DNA of 64,000 nt, taken from assembly GCF_030272615.1 (NCBI RefSeq), contig NC_081412.1, positions 665,738,352-665,802,351 on the forward strand, in the 5' to 3' direction. This document shows positions 23,021 through 37,388 of the stretch, in pieces. The position numbers were made by a program, and so were the translations under genes. The notes beneath the pieces were generated by a model that was given only the letters and a program-made list of their open reading frames with translations, had not been told where the DNA came from and searched no databases. Numbering within the stretch: position 1 is the first letter of the stretch; each line of letters begins with the position of its first letter. The DNA is from Cryptomeria japonica. Lineage: Eukaryota > Streptophyta > Pinopsida > Cupressales > Cupressaceae.

Positions 23021-25276
23021 ATTTATATACTGGATTTATAATAATTTGAACAATGTTACATCTACATGATGATTTATAGTTTGAAATTCTAGTTGGAATG
23101 AAATTTCACAAAAGTAATAATATTATATCATATAATAGTATATTATTATTTCAATAAATGAATCATTTTAATTGTAAACATATAATTAAGTATATTCAAT
23201 ATATAATTATATTTACTTAAAATCTTTTTTAGAAAATTAATAATTTAAAAGTCAATAATATAATTTTATAGTAGAAAATTTTATTATAGGCATAATTAAT
23301 TTTCATATTAATTTACTCTTTACAAGATAAAAGGACTATTATTATGGACATAATAATGTTCAATGGCATAAAAGAACAATATAATAGAATTTGAATGAGT
23401 CTCAAAATAATGTTTAAATAAGAATTATATTAAAGAACAATATAATAGAATTGGAATGAGCCTCAAATTAATGTTTAAATAACTATTGATATAATTGAAA
23501 TTTATCACAAGAATTAATGCATTAAAAATATAATAAAATGTATATAATAATTTTATTTGTATATTAATTATTCTCAAAATGAATCAATAGGAAAATAGAT
23601 ATACAACATTTTAACTTATACATTAATTATTCTTGACATAATCAAAGAACAATTGCCTATAATTTTTCTCAATTGTATGTGACTGTGAATTTTTTAATTA
23701 TGTCGTTTGTATATTTTCTCAATAGTTCATGTTGGGAACAGATAGTGCATAAATAAATTTAACACTTTCATATGATCTTGGCAATCAAAACCATCAACTT
23801 TGTAGACTCTATAATTTTATATTTATATGGCTTATTTCTATGTAGAAGTTATAAAGATTTTGAATCTATTCCTTTTTCTTCTCCCGTTTGTATGTTAATG
23901 TGAATATTTTAAATTGTGTCATTAATCTACTGTGAGCATTAGTGTCGGACATAGATTTGTATATTGAACTTAGATTCTTAAATAATTATGCACTTCTTTA
24001 GGTTTCCAACCATTTCTTAAGAGCACAAGTTGAAATATAAATTGAGCATCAAGTGGCAAGGACAATGGTTGGAGACTCATGGTTCATTCGTTCAATTATA
24101 TTTATATGACGAGGAATTAATTTTTATTTTGTTTTAAAAAGTAATGTTTGATATATTTATATAATTTTTTGTTTTACAAAAAAACAATATTAATTAAAAG
24201 AAATATTTTATACTAATCACAACAACAACAACAAAAAATGGATGATAGAACACGCTACAAAGCCACTATGCTAAATTAAACCAAAAAAACAAAAGTCAAA
24301 TAAAACTACAACTTGGGTTGATCAAAGTATAGGACCCCAAAAAATAATATTTATTCAGAAAAAGAAGCGATTCAATAGCCTTCATCCTTAAACTTATTCT
24401 TGAAATGCTAATTTTAAAAACTAAAATAAAAATCATCAAGATGCTTATGAAATATTGATTTTTAAAAAGCAACATCGTGGCCCCAAACTAAGGGATGAGC
24501 CTAGGTTCAATTCATGCCTTTTGAACTTTAAAAGGGAATTCTTTTTAAATTTAGAATACTCATTTTGCATAATAGTTTTTAGTAAAATGTAATTGATGTT
24601 TATTAGCTGATAGGCTATATTCAAGTAGGGTCCGTCCCCACCGAAAAATGTCATGCCTTGGAGATTTTTCTTTGCTGGTATTTTTGCCTATTGGTTTCAA
24701 CTGAAAAATTTGTCGTCAAGAATCACTTCCCTCTCTGGCTTGCACATGAATATCTACATAGTCTATTGATCATCGGCTAATCTTATTGCAGCAACCAATA
24801 GAATGGGTGGTAGTCAACACCCATGGCCACTCTCTCCTCTTGGCATGCAGTTGTCTCTTATAGAGATATCGATATGAGTGTTAAAAAGTATCATTAGCAA
24901 TTATATATATATATAGGGGAAATAAATACTTCCTTAAATTTTCTATTTGGTTACGTTATTTATCTTTAAATATTTTGTTGATTATACAATAAAATTATAT
25001 TTTTATCTCGTTAGATATACTAAATTTATAACACATTGTAATATATCTTATAATTGTATAAAATAAAATAAGACAAATGAAAACAAGTATTTATCTAAAT
25101 TAAGAACTTTGTATGGAATACAACCTTAACAATATAAGATTAACTTCAGCTGAATAAATGAGATAAATAGATTAAGGTTTTGGACAAATAATGAAAGACA
25201 ACATTTAACAATAATGATAATGATACAACTTAAGGATTGCATGTTTAAATTTAACATGTTCATCACAAATAAAATC

Positions 25277-25322
<46 letters not shown>

Positions 25323-25435
25323 ATATTTAAATGAAATTAAAATTGTTGGAGAAATATTCATTGACATCTACTTGATGGCAATGACTATTCAAGATACAAA
25401 TCGACACAATTGTAAAAACACAAATTTCTATAATA
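23021..25435. other. AT-rich sequence without a gene
   Basis: Very AT-rich. It contains a near-duplicate 61-bp unit (23,371-23,431 and 23,432-23,482, beginning AAAGAACAATATAATAGAAT) and a TA dinucleotide run at about 25,284-25,317. No gene or terminal repeats seen. Confidence 0.65.
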
Positions 25436-25440
25436 CAACT

Positions 25441-26633
25441 TGTTGGAAGTATGCGTTGTTGTGGTTGTTATTGATGTCAAACTTATTGTTCCAGATTGGT
25501 GTTGGTGGGAAAATTTTGTGGTGTAGAGATATCTTGTTGTGTTGGTGATGTTGTCGTTCTATTGGTTATTGTGGAAGTGAGTCCGAAAAGTATTGTTGAT
25601 GTTGTTTGTTATTACTATCTTCTTTGGATATAGTTTTTATATCATGAATATGATAGATTTGTGGTCCGGAAATATCTTTGTGTTCTCTAGATGTCGTGGT
25701 GTTGTTCATAGCTAGTTGTGATATTCTATGTTAGACCTATCTTTGGGTTTGAATATGTTTTGTGGAAGGTTGCTTGATGTGTTATGGGTCTCACCTTAAC
25801 ATGTGGAGATCTAAATTAGAGTTATTTGCATTTGGAATATGTTTTGACAGTTAATTGCTTAAATGGATGCATAACGTGTTGATATGTTGTTAGTCATGTT
25901 CTGGTGATTGTAGATTGGTGAGTTGATCTTTGAAAGATGCGTTTTGGTTCCCCTTTCCCCCTAGAGTGGATCAGTGTGTGTGTTTTTGATCTGAAAGGTA
26001 TACTTTGTTTCAAGTTGACTTGGTTCAAGCTTTGATGACCTATCTTGTATATAAGGAATGCATATGATTGAGTTGAATGTGGAAAGTGCAAAAGTGAGAG
26101 TTGGAAGAACAATGTAGAGAATGTGAAAGGAAGTGTGTGAAATTCAGTGAAGAGCAAAGAATAAGAGTTGTGTTTGAATGATATGCAAGATGTTTTGAGA
26201 CTATGGTAGAGGTTTGAGTTAGAGTGTTGGCATTTAAGGTTTGAGTTGTGTGTGTTGATGTTGGTCGCTTGATGCAGAGTTCAAGGACAACTTCATGATC
26301 AGTAGATCCTTCTTTTCAGATCATTTTTGTATCTTGCCCTATTGCAGTTAGCTTCAAGTTTTACAAGTCCTCTTTTCTATCTTGCCCCAAGAGCAGTTAG
26401 CCTTGATTTGCAAGTCCGGAATAGTGAGCTCTTTTCATTGTAATCTGATATACATAGTGATATATTTTATGGGCAAATGCTCACTATGATTTTTTCTTGT
26501 TTGAGTTTTCAACATAGAAAATTTTGGTGTCCATGTGTTGGATGTGTGTTGTTGATTAATTGTTTATGTGTTGCATTAATTTATGTTTAGACTGATTCAT
26601 CTCCCCCCTCTCAGTCCTGCCTTGGATTCAACA
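25441..26633 (+). repeat. 5' LTR of the outer Copia element
   Basis: Begins TGTTGGAAGTATG and ends CCTTGGATTCAACA. It is followed by ATTGATATTAGAGCAAGG (primer-site position). Two internal copies of a TATCTTGCCC(T/C)A...CAGTTAGC...CAAGTCC block occur at about 26,330-26,375 and 26,378-26,420. Confidence 0.9.
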
Positions 26634-29600
26634 ATTGATATTAGAGCAAGGTTCCTCTTGAGTAAGCTTAACTGCTTGAGGTAGATCCGGTATGGTGTAG
26701 GATATGCATTACAAAGTTTCAAGCTTTAATGATACAAAATTTTTGTACTGGAAGGAGATAATGCAGTCGTATTTGGAGACATTGCAAAATAGGGAAATCT
26801 TTCAGACCGAATATACACCTCTGCAAGGTGGTGCTCAGAATCCAGATGAGATAAAGCTAAACGAGACTAATGTGAAGGCTAGAGCAATAATTTCCTGTTG
26901 TATAAGTGATTCAGTGTTTGGAAGAATAAAAGGATTGAAAGAAGCTAAATTTATACAGAACAAGCTATGTTTGGCATATGAAGGAGATTCAAAGACAAAA
27001 CAAACTAGGCTGATGAATTTGAAGCAAAAGTATGAGTATCTGAGAATGCTTGAAGATGAAGGTGTTGAGAACTATATTCAAGAGTGACTAATCTTGTTAA
27101 TGATATTAGAGTTGTCGAAGGACATTTGGATGAATGTGATTTTGTTTAAAATATCTTGCTAACGTTGCCTAAATCCTACAAACCAACAAGGTGTGCCATA
27201 CAAGAAAGAAATGACTTCTTGAAAGAAAGAAGCAACATTTAATGTTTCAAGACATGATGATCTGGAATATAATGGAGATATAGATGACGTTGAAGCAAAT
27301 TTTGTGAGAAGATTGCAACAAGGCACTAGAAAATACAAAGGTAAGTTACCTCTGAAATATTTTTCTTGTGGTAGAATTGGACATTATGCTTCTCAGTGCA
27401 CTTACAAGGAAGACTATAAGAGACCAGATGATGATGAGAAGAAAAATAGAACTAGGAAACACAACTTTAACATGAGAGAGAAGGGCTTGTGTTCTATTGT
27501 GGAACATACATTTGAAGATGAAGTTAATGATGACTTGAATTAAGAATCTGTGTTTCTAGCAATTGAAGATTAGGATAATGCCTTGGAGAAACTAAAAGAG
27601 GAGAGAATAGTCAAGACTACATTGCATGCTAAGATAGAATTGAATACATGGATTATTGACTCTGAATGTTCAAATCATATGAATCGTGACAAAGACAAGT
27701 TTATTAATCTCAAGAAATATAATGGTGGATCAATGAAATTTGTCGGAGAAGACGGAGCAACTATTTGAGGTATTGTAAGTGTTTCTATTGATGGTAAGCA
27801 TAAAACTGATGATATTTATTATGATGAAAGATTAAGACATAGTTTGTTAAGTGTTAGTTAGATGTGTAGAAAAGGATATCAAGTTTTGTTCAATAGCACC
27901 ATATGTGTGATCATAAAAGAGAAGATTGGTAAAAGGGCTGCAGAAGGAGTTAGAACGGGTGGAAATGTATACTTCATCAAGGATAGAAAGGAGAGTAAAT
28001 GTTTTCTAGCATAGAAGGTTGAGATTTTTCCTATAGTTTTAGAGAAGACGGGTGATCTAGAAGAGAAAAAAGAGAAGGAAACAACTAAAGAAGAAGAAGA
28101 AGAGGAAGACTCAACAAAAGTTCTTGCTAAGTATGTTCAAAAGCATCTTTTAGAAAATGAAATAATTAGAGACAAGATAAAAGGTGGTCAGACAAAAAGG
28201 AAGATTGCAGAAGCTCAAGAACAAGCCAATTATTGTTTTCTCTCAATGATTGGGTAGAAAACTTATGAGGAAGCTAGTAAAGGTAAAATTTGGGTAAAAG
28301 CAATGGAAGAAGAACTAAATCAAGTCCAAAAGAAGAAGACTTGGGAGCTAGTACCTAGACCGATGGACAATAATGTTATAGGAACTAAATGGGTATTCAG
28401 GAATAAGCTAAATAAGCAAGGACAAGTTACAAGGAACAAAGCAAGACTGGTATGCAAAGGATGCTCTCAAGTGGAAGGCATAGACTTTGAAGAAACTTTT
28501 TCTCTAGTAGCAAGGATGGAAGCTATACGTATGTTTCTTGCATTTTCTGCTTACATGAACTTAAGAGTTTATCAGATGGATGACAACTCAACATTTTTTC
28601 AAATGCAAATCTAGAAGAAGAAGTATGCATTGAGCAACCGGATGGATTCAGACAGAAAAAAGATCTGGACATGGTTTGCAGACTAAAGAAAGCATTGTAT
28701 GGACTCAAATAGGCACCTAGAGCCTGGTATGCAAGATTAGAGAGGTATTTGTTTCAACAAAATTTCAAGAAAGGTAGAACATATAGTAATCTTTATTTCA
28801 AGATTGATGGAGATAAGTTGTTAATTGTTATAGTTTATGTTGATGACATTATATTTGGAAGAAATGATAGTTTATGTAAAGAGTTTTCTAAAGAGATGCA
28901 AAATTAATTTTAAATGTCAATGATTGGTGAGTTGTATTTATTTCTTGGGTTGCAAGTTATTCAATCCGAAAATGGGTTTTTAATCTCAAAAAGCAAGTAT
29001 GTGAAAGGGATGTTGAAGAAATTTGGTTTTGATGATTGCAAACCAGTTACAACTCCTTTAGCCATTGGATGCAAGTTGAGCAAAGATGATGAGTCTTTAG
29101 AAGTTGAATAGAAGAATTATAGGATGATGATTGGCGGATTGTTGTATTTGACTACGTCCAAACCAAATATCATGAAAGTTGTTTGTTTGGTAGCTAGACT
29201 TCAAGCAAATTTGGAGGTGACGAATGAGCAAGTTGTGAAAAGAATTTTCAGATTTTTTAAAGGTATTGTGGACTTTGGACTTTGGTACAAAAAAGGTGGA
29301 GATTTCATGTTGAAAGCTAATACTAATGCAAATTGGGTTGGAAGTGTTGATGATCGGAAGAGTACTAGTGGTGGTGCTTTTTTTATGGGGACAAATTGGT
29401 CTCTTGGTTGAATAAGAAACAAGATTCAATTTACCTATCTACTGCTGAAGCGGAGTATTTTTCAACGACATCTTGTTGTACTTAGATGATCTGGATGAGA
29501 CAAACTCTTAAAGATATCAAGGTAACATATGATGAAGCAATTCTTATCATGTGTGACAATACAAGTGCAATAAATTTTTTGAAGAATCTAGTTATGCATT

Positions 29601-29996
29601 CAAGAACTAAGCATGTTTCAATTAGATATCACTACTTAAGGGAGAAGGTTGTTGAAAAGGAAGTTTGATTGAAATACATTTCTACAAAAGAGCAAGTTGT
29701 AGATATTTTCACTAAGGCGTTGGCAAAGGATACATTTGAGTTTATTTTAGAGAAGCTTGGGGTTATTGCCCCTCCTTCTAGCTAGGTGCATTGTGGAGAT
29801 GCATCTTTCCAAGGGGATCTTTCATGCCCATTTCTTATCCTAGATTGATGATGTGGCTACTCTCGGGGAGAGCAGTGGTGTGTTTAGTGTTGCTATGGCC
29901 TTTGTCCTTAATGACAAAGGGGGAGAGAAGGAGATAGAGAAGTTTTTGTTTTTAGGAGAGATTGAGCAGTTTTGAGATACTTCTGATAGGGGGAGT

Positions 29997-31344
29997 GTTG
30001 GATATTGTTGAGAAGTTTGTTGGAATGATGTTTTGTCATTAATGTCAACATATTCTTCTATGTATTCAAGTGTTGTGGTCAAAGTAAATGAGTTAGTTTG
30101 GTCAGTGTGTTACAGATAAGTTGTCGTTTAATGGGTTTTGACATAAGTATCTCAAGTTGATTCAGTAGAAGTTTCAGAGATCTGCATGATGTTTTGATCG
30201 AGTTGTGTGATATGGTATTATGGTTGTTATTCAATTGTTTGTGTTATTCGTTATTTTGGTTTGTGCTCTGCATTTCTCCAGAATTGCTATATCTTAATTT
30301 GCAGGTTAGGTTGAGTGTTGGGGACGTTTAAGTGTGTCCTCAATTCAAATAGTTCATGATTTGAAAATTCACAAGTGAATCTTTTAGGTTGACAGTCAAT
30401 TATGTTGGTGTTCTTGAGCTCCAGTACAGAGATGATGATGATTCTAGTAATCCAAGTTGTTGTGATTGTTGTGATGTAATTCACATTGCTTGTGGATATT
30501 TCTAGATCATGCTTTATTTGCATTGTTGGTCTGCATTGATTGTTTTGCACGGTATTGATCATTTTCTTAATCTGGTGGTGTTCTCTGTGTTATGCGATAT
30601 TTATGGTTATTGTAGCATTTAGCGGATGATCGAGGCATATTCTTGGTGGTGTTTCATGTTTGTGGTGGTGATTTGGGTCCAGCCCATGTCTTAGTCGACA
30701 TTGTTTTGGTATGCATTTGTTGTTGTAGCATGTGAGGTTATTATTTTGTAATTTGTGTTGAGGGTTTAGCCGACCTTGAAACATAGGTTGACGAATTGTA
30801 TAAATCTATGTATCATTCATTTGAGAGATGTATCTACGTGTGCAAATATTATTTTGATCTTTTAGTGGTAGAGGAGAAAAGCGAAGAAGTGTGAAAGAGT
30901 GTGCAGAAGTGTGAAGAGCAGAGTTTGAGTATATATGCTTAACCAGAACTATAATCAGGCATTGGGAGATATTATTTCATTAGTTCATGTAATCCAGATT
31001 GTTGTTTGAATCTTTTGTAAGGCAGTGAGCCTTCCTTAGGGTTGTAGCCCTTGTATATGAGCAATGAGCTCTAGGTAGTGTGCCTGAATGCATGTGCATT
31101 CCCCATTGTAATATTTCACTTACTCCTAATAGGGTATTATCTCATTGTGGGTAGGTTCCCACTGTGGTTTTTCCTTTAACAAGGTTTTCCACGTCCAAAA
31201 TCTTAGTGTTATGTGTGTTATTGATGTGGTGTCGTTTCATGTTTTAAACTGTTAATTATCATATTTGATTTGTGGTTTAAGTTGCATAAAGTTTGTGTGC
31301 AAACTGATTCACCCCCTTCACAGTTTGTTGCATTGTTACCTACA
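29997..31344 (+). repeat. 5' LTR of the middle Copia element
   Basis: Its 3' half matches the sequence at 36,289-37,249 block by block (for example GACAGTCAATTATGTTGGTG and GTATTATCTCATTGTGGGTA), and its middle matches 34,361-34,658. This defines the LTR pair and shows that the solo LTR interrupts the other copy. Confidence 0.88.
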
Positions 31345-34300
31345 ATTGGTATCAGAGCTAGATCCTCCGGAAGAAGCTTGACCATTAGAGGAGATCCGGA
31401 ATGAAAAAAATTGCTTTTAAGAAGGATAGTTTGAGGTTTGGTGGAACAAATTATACTCTTTGGAAGAATTGGATGGAATGTCATTTGAGATGCATCGGTG
31501 AAGACTATTGGAAGATTACTAAGAATGTTTATAATGTTCCTCAAAATGGTCCTACTACTCTGGATTAGATTAAGGAAGTTGAATATAATATTAGAGTGAA
31601 GGAAGCATTGTTGAGTGCCTTGTCTGATTTTGAGATGACTAATGTGATGGATTTGCAGACTGCTCATGAGATCTGAAAGAAGATAGAGACCTTGTATGAA
31701 GGTAATAGTCATGTGAAAGTTGCTAAGTTGCAGAGCTGGAAAAGAAAGTATGAGGTGTTGAAGATGGGCAAAGATGAGAACATTACCTCCTTTATGCAGA
31801 AATTTAATGAGCTAGTGTTGAATATCATATGTGTCGGTGGAATATTGGAAGAATCTGAGATTGTTGCTAAGGTGTTGAGATCCTTGCCTCCTGCTTAGAA
31901 GCACAAGGTTGTTGCTATTGGAGAGATCCAGACTATGACGGATGTGACTAGAGACATGCTAATTGGAAAGCTAGTTGCTTTTGAGTTGAGCAAATTCAGT
32001 GAAGTACCCCTTAAGTTTGAATCTGTTTTCAAAGCTAATGTATCCGGAAAGCATAAATATGATCCAAGAGAAAGTTTTACAAGGGTGTCCAGATATGAGA
32101 AAGGGATGAGAGAGCTTGAAGAAGAAAAGAGGGAGCTTTAAGAGCTTGAAGCCCCAATTACTAGAAGTTTACCTAAAAGTGTCGATAAGTATGAGGGTAA
32201 GTTACTTCTTAAATGTTTTTCATGCGATAAGATAGGACATTTTGCCTCAAGGTGTCTGGAAAGAAATAGAAATCCTAAGAAACCATTCAAGCCATATCAG
32301 CCTAAATATCAGAAGAAGTGTTATTTTGTTGTTGATGAAGGTGTGACATATGATGAGTCCGTGAAAGGAAATTTAGGAGATGAATGGGTGTTCATTGCTA
32401 TCAAGGAAGATAATTCGGTGACTATCGATTCTACTAGCTACATTGTTGAAGAGAATGATTAATGGGTTATTGACAGTGGTTGCTCTCATCATATGACAAG
32501 CGATAAGAGTAAGTTTGTGAGTATGGAAAAGTATGATGGTGGTGTAGTAAGGTTTGGAGATGATAAAGCTGGTATAATCCGTGGTAGGGGTTCTATTTCT
32601 CTTGATGGTAAGCATAACATTGATTATGTTTTGTATGTTGAAGGACTAAAGCATAATCTTCTGAGTTTTGGACAGATGGTTGACAAGGGTTATGATTTGC
32701 AATTCAAGAATGAAAAATGTAAGATCTTGAGTAGCTTCGGAATTCAGATTGCATCTGGTACACAGACTAAAGGTAATATCTTTCACTTGAATTCTGGTGG
32801 TAAAAGTTGTTTAATTGCTCAGATTGATGAAAGTTGGCTATGGCATAGAAGGATGTGTCATGTAAATTTTGATTGCATGGTTAAATAAAGTTCCACTCAA
32901 GTTGTAAGAGATTTGCCTAAGATTGTAAAGCCTTATGATCCAGTATGTAAGGAACGTCAGTTAGGGAAGCAGCAAAGAGTTTCTTTCAAAACCAAACAGT
33001 ATACTTCTAATGGAATACTAGATCTTGTGCATACTTATTTGTGTGGTCTCTCAAGATAAAGAAGCTTGCAGGGTGACAGGTATTTCATGTTGCTGATTTA
33101 TGACTATTCAAGGATGATGTGGGTTACTTTCTTAAGGGAGAAGTCTGGAGCATTGGAAAAGTTCAAAATTTTCAAAGCTATGGTTGAGATAAAGATTGGT
33201 CTGAAGCTAAAATGTCTGAGATCTAACAAAGGCGGTGAATCTCCAGTGAGTTCAATTCTTTCTATGAAGAGCATGTGGTGAAGAGACAGTTATCTACTCC
33301 GCGGACCCCTCAACAGAATGGTGTTGTGAAGAGGAAGAATAGGACAGTTCAGGAGCTGCTAGAACCATGATGATTGAAGGAAATGTTTCACATATCTATT
33401 GGAGAGAAGTTGTGAGTACCGCAGTGCATACTTTCAACCGATTTCATATCAAAGGTGATATTGCTAAGACTCCTTATGAGTTGTGATTTGGTCATGTTCC
33501 TACAATTAGATATTTTAGAATTTTTGGTAGTAAATGCTTTATCAAAAGAGATGAAAATCTAGGGAATTTTGATGCTAGAAGTGATGAAGGAATCTTTCTT
33601 GGTTATTCTACTAAAAGTAAAGCCTACTAATGTTATAATAAGAGATTGAGAAAGATAGTTGAAAGTGCTAATGTGAAGGTTGATGAAGGAAATGTGAGAC
33701 AGATCAGATCTTCCAGATATGATTCAAATGATCAGGATGTCAATGCAGATAAAGGAAAGCAAGTGCAAACCAAGAACCAAGTGTAGAATGTTCTGTAAAA
33801 GCTTGAGAATGAAGGAGAAGGTGCAAATGCTAGTACTAAAGAAAGATGTCAAAAGTCTAAAAATTATGAATCATTCAGAAAAATAGATTATTGGTGATAA
33901 AAATAAAGGTGTGGTGACTAGGAGACGAATTGATGAAGAGTATTAATTGATTTCTAGGATTGAACCTAAAGATGTTGATGAAGCTTGTAGAGATGAAAAT
34001 TGGGTTAAAGCAATGGAAGAAGAACTAAATTAGATTGAAAAGAATAATAAATGGATTCTTGTTCCCAGACCTAAGGATAAGAATGTAATTAGAACTAAAT
34101 GGGTGTTTTGGAATAAATTGAATGAACAAGGTGAGGTTGTTAGAAATAAAGCAAGACTTGTTTGTAAGGGTTATTCTCAGATGGAAGGTATTGATTTTGA
34201 GGAGACTTTTTCTCGGGTAGCTACAATTGAAGTTGTTAGACTATTTCTTGCTTATGCTGCTTACAAAGATTTCAAAATCTATTAGATGGATTTCAAGTCA

Positions 34301-34658
34301 GTCTTTCTAAATGGTAAGCTGGAAGAAGAGGTCTACATTGAGCAATCAGATGGATATCATGAGTTATTTTGGTCAGTGTGTAGTAGATGAGCTATTGCAG
34401 TTTAATGGGTTTTGAGATAAGTATCTCTAGTTGATTCCGCAGAAGTTTCAGATATTTGCATGATGTTTTGATCGAGTTGTGTGATCCGGTATTATGGTCA
34501 TTATTCTGTTGTTCGTGTTATTTAGCCTTCTGATTTATGCTCCACATTGCTTTGGAATTGCTATATCTTGATCTGCAGGTTTGGCTAAGTGTTTGGGACG
34601 TTCAGGTGTGTCCTCAATTCAGATAGTCCGTGATTTGGAAATTCACAAGTGAATCTTG

Positions 34659-36283
34659 TGTAGCGTCGTAAATTGTATGCACTCGCTAGGGTGGTACAAT
34701 TTCACACCTAGTTTAGCACCCGCCTTAGTGCATTTGGCATTCTGCATTGCATTTCTCCTTAAGCACTTAATTAATCAAATTAATTAGGTCTAAGGTTCCA
34801 TTTCATCATTCTCTACATCACAAAGTTGGGCCCTTTCACTAAAGCGCGCCCTTCGCATTTTATGCCTTCAATACATCACTTAATCAAAAACCCTAATTAA
34901 GTCCTATTCTGAACTTGGGGGCTTGGTTTCGGGGTCAAAACATCTCGAAATCACCTGTAACTTCGGGATTCTCTCTAAAATCATCATATCCGACGGCCCT
35001 GAAAATTTGGTGAAAAGTTGTCGGGACCGTGGCGCCCGGTGCACATGGTCCCGGACATTTTTCCCGAAATTTTAGGAGCGCGATCCAATCATAAAATAAA
35101 GCTTAACCCCAAGAAATTGGCGGGATATTCAATCTCTAGGTCGGCCAAAATATGAATTTATGACCTAGGGTTTCATACATAAAAGCTCTCTTTCCTCATT
35201 TGAAAGGATCGGATTTTTGTTTCCAGGAACTTCATATGCAGCGAAAGAGCAGATCTTTGAGGACTTCAACAACATTCAACATCATTCTATCAAGCATCTA
35301 TCAAATTCATTCATCCACTTAGGGCTTGGAAGACATTGAAGAACAAGAGGAGATTACCGACTGAAGATTGGCTTGTACTCCTCCCTTGAGGGTTGGGTAT
35401 GATTTCGTATTGTTTTCATGTCTTTGCATAAGCTTTGATACATCATTTATTCATGCTTTAGATCACATTGCATCTTGATTTAGAGCATTTACATTATCAT
35501 TTGCAAGCAATTAGGGTTTACTTTCTAGGTTGCTCTAGTTTGCTTTCTTGCATTTTAGACCTTGCACACACACTAGGTCTGCACACACAATATATTTTAC
35601 AAAACAACTTGGCTATTCGTGGAGGTGGAAATCACCGAAGCGGGGGTTTGACTAAGGCAAAACCCTATATAGCCGCCCCTCCCCCTTTTCAGATATTATT
35701 GTAGGTTTCGGGATTCGGACGACGCCGCAGGATACAGATCCGGAGAGAGAAAGTTGGGATAGCACTCGGTGTGAAATTGCAGAGCAGGAGACCGGGACAG
35801 GGGCGCTGGGCGCCCTGGTCCCTGGGACAGAGGCGCTGGGCGCCCTGGTCCTCCGGACAGACAGTTTGCAGACAGTTTCCAGACAGTGTTTCAGAGTGCA
35901 GAACAGTGGTTTCCGGTGCAGTTTTCAGGACAGTGGCGCCCGCGCCCCCGTCCCGAATATTTTCAGTCCGATTTTGACTCCGGGTACATATCTGCATTCT
36001 TATTTTATCCTTACATTTACAGCTGTTCATTGTTTAATCTCAAATCTGCAATCTTGTTATTGGTTCATACTTGCATTTTGGGATTAGGGTTTGAACTTGC
36101 ATTACTTGATCTTACAATTTCAACAAGGGAATAGGAATCCTAATAGATATCCCGTGGCTCTCTCTTTCACCAAAAGAAGTCGCCAATCGTGCGATATCTC
36201 TAGGCTCTTTCGTATTCCGTAATGTGTGTCAAAGAGTAGGATTAGGGTATGTTGACCTAGTCTCGCTTTTTTTCTCCCACACA
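34659..36283 (+). mobile_element. Solo LTR (Gypsy-like), innermost layer of the nest
   Basis: A 1,625-bp unit begins TGTAGCGTCGTAAATTG and ends CTCCCACACA. It is flanked by perfect 5-bp duplications TCTTG (34,654-34,658 and 36,284-36,288), and the flanking LTR of the middle Copia element resumes exactly. It holds no coding region. Features are a CCCTATATAG TATA-like block near 35,663 and two copies of GGCGCTGGGCGCCCTGGTCC at about 35,800-35,855. The TG...CA ends and single-unit structure indicate a solo LTR left by recombination between two LTRs. The Gypsy assignment is inferred from LTR style and length only. It is the most recent of the three insertions. Confidence 0.85.
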
Positions 36284-37388
36284 TCTTGACAGTCAATTAT
36301 GTTGGTGTTCTTGAGCTCTGGTACAAAGGATGATGATTCTAGTAATCCAAGTTGTTGTGATGCAATTTACGTTGCTTGTGAATGTTTCTAGATCATGCTC
36401 TATTCGTATTGTTGGTCCGCATTGATCGTTGTGCACAATATTGATCATTTCTTAATCCGATGGTGTTCTTCGTGTTATGCGACATGTACGGTGATTGTAG
36501 CATGTTCAGATGATCGAGGCATAATTCTTGGCGATGTTTCATATTTGTGGTGGTGATTTGGTTCTAGACCATATCTTGGCCACCATTGTTTTGGTTCACA
36601 TGCGTTGTTGTAGTGTGTGAGGTTATTGTTTTGTAATTTGTGTTGAGGGTTTAGCCGACCTTGAAACATAGGTCGATGAATTGTTTAAATATATGTAATA
36701 TTCATTTGAGAGATGTATTTGCGTGTGCGAATATTGTTTTGATCTTTCAGTGGCAAAGGAGAAAAATGAAGAAGTGTGAAAGAGTGTGCAAAAGTGTGAA
36801 GAGTAGAGTTTGAGTATATGTGCTTAATCAGAATTGTAATCAGGCACTGGGAGATGCTATTTCATCATTTCATGTAATCTAGATTGTTGTCTGAATCTTT
36901 TGTAAGGCAATGATTCTTCCTCAGGGTTGTAGCCCTTTCTTCTATTTGAGCAATGAGCTTAGGCAGTGTGCCTGAATGCATGTGCATTCCCCATTATAAT
37001 ATTTCACTTACTCCTAACAGGGTATTATCTCATTGTGGGTAGGTTCCCACCATGGTTTTTCCCTTAATCGGGTTTTCCACTTCAAAAATCTTGGCATTGT
37101 GTGTGTTATTGATGTAGTGTTGTTTCATGTTTTAAACTGTTAATTATTAGATTTGATATGTGGTTTAAGTTGCAGAAAGTTTGTGTGGAAACTGATTCAC
37201 CACCACCCCCACCTCCCCCCCCTCTTAGTTTGCTACATTGTTTCCTATAAGGAGAGATTGAGCAGTGGAGAGATTGTGTAGTAGAGAAATTCAATTTTTG
37301 GGAGAGTTTGAGCAATTTTGAGATTGAGTAGTATTGATCAAGTTTGCATGCTTAGTCAAGTGGTGCCATCAATGAAAAAGGGGCGGAT

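Larger units (their letters stand above)
29997..37249 (+). mobile_element. Copia-type LTR retroelement, middle layer, inserted in the outer element
   Basis: The 5' LTR is 29,997-31,344 (1,348 bp, TGTTGGATATTG...TTACCTACA), followed by the exact Copia primer site TGGTATCAGAGC at 31,347-31,358. Parts seen: gag from about 31,400, a CCHC zinc knuckle near 32,215-32,260 (CFSCDKIGHFASRC), protease around VIDSGCSHHM near 32,470, an integrase zinc-binding part near 32,840 and core near 33,070-33,350, and the start of reverse transcriptase near 33,990-34,350. The 3' LTR remnant covers about 34,361-34,658 and 36,289-37,249, split by a solo LTR. Flanks GGGAG (29,992-29,996) and AGGAG (37,250-37,254) are probably a decayed target duplication. 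Broken by many changes and younger than the outer element. Confidence 0.88.
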
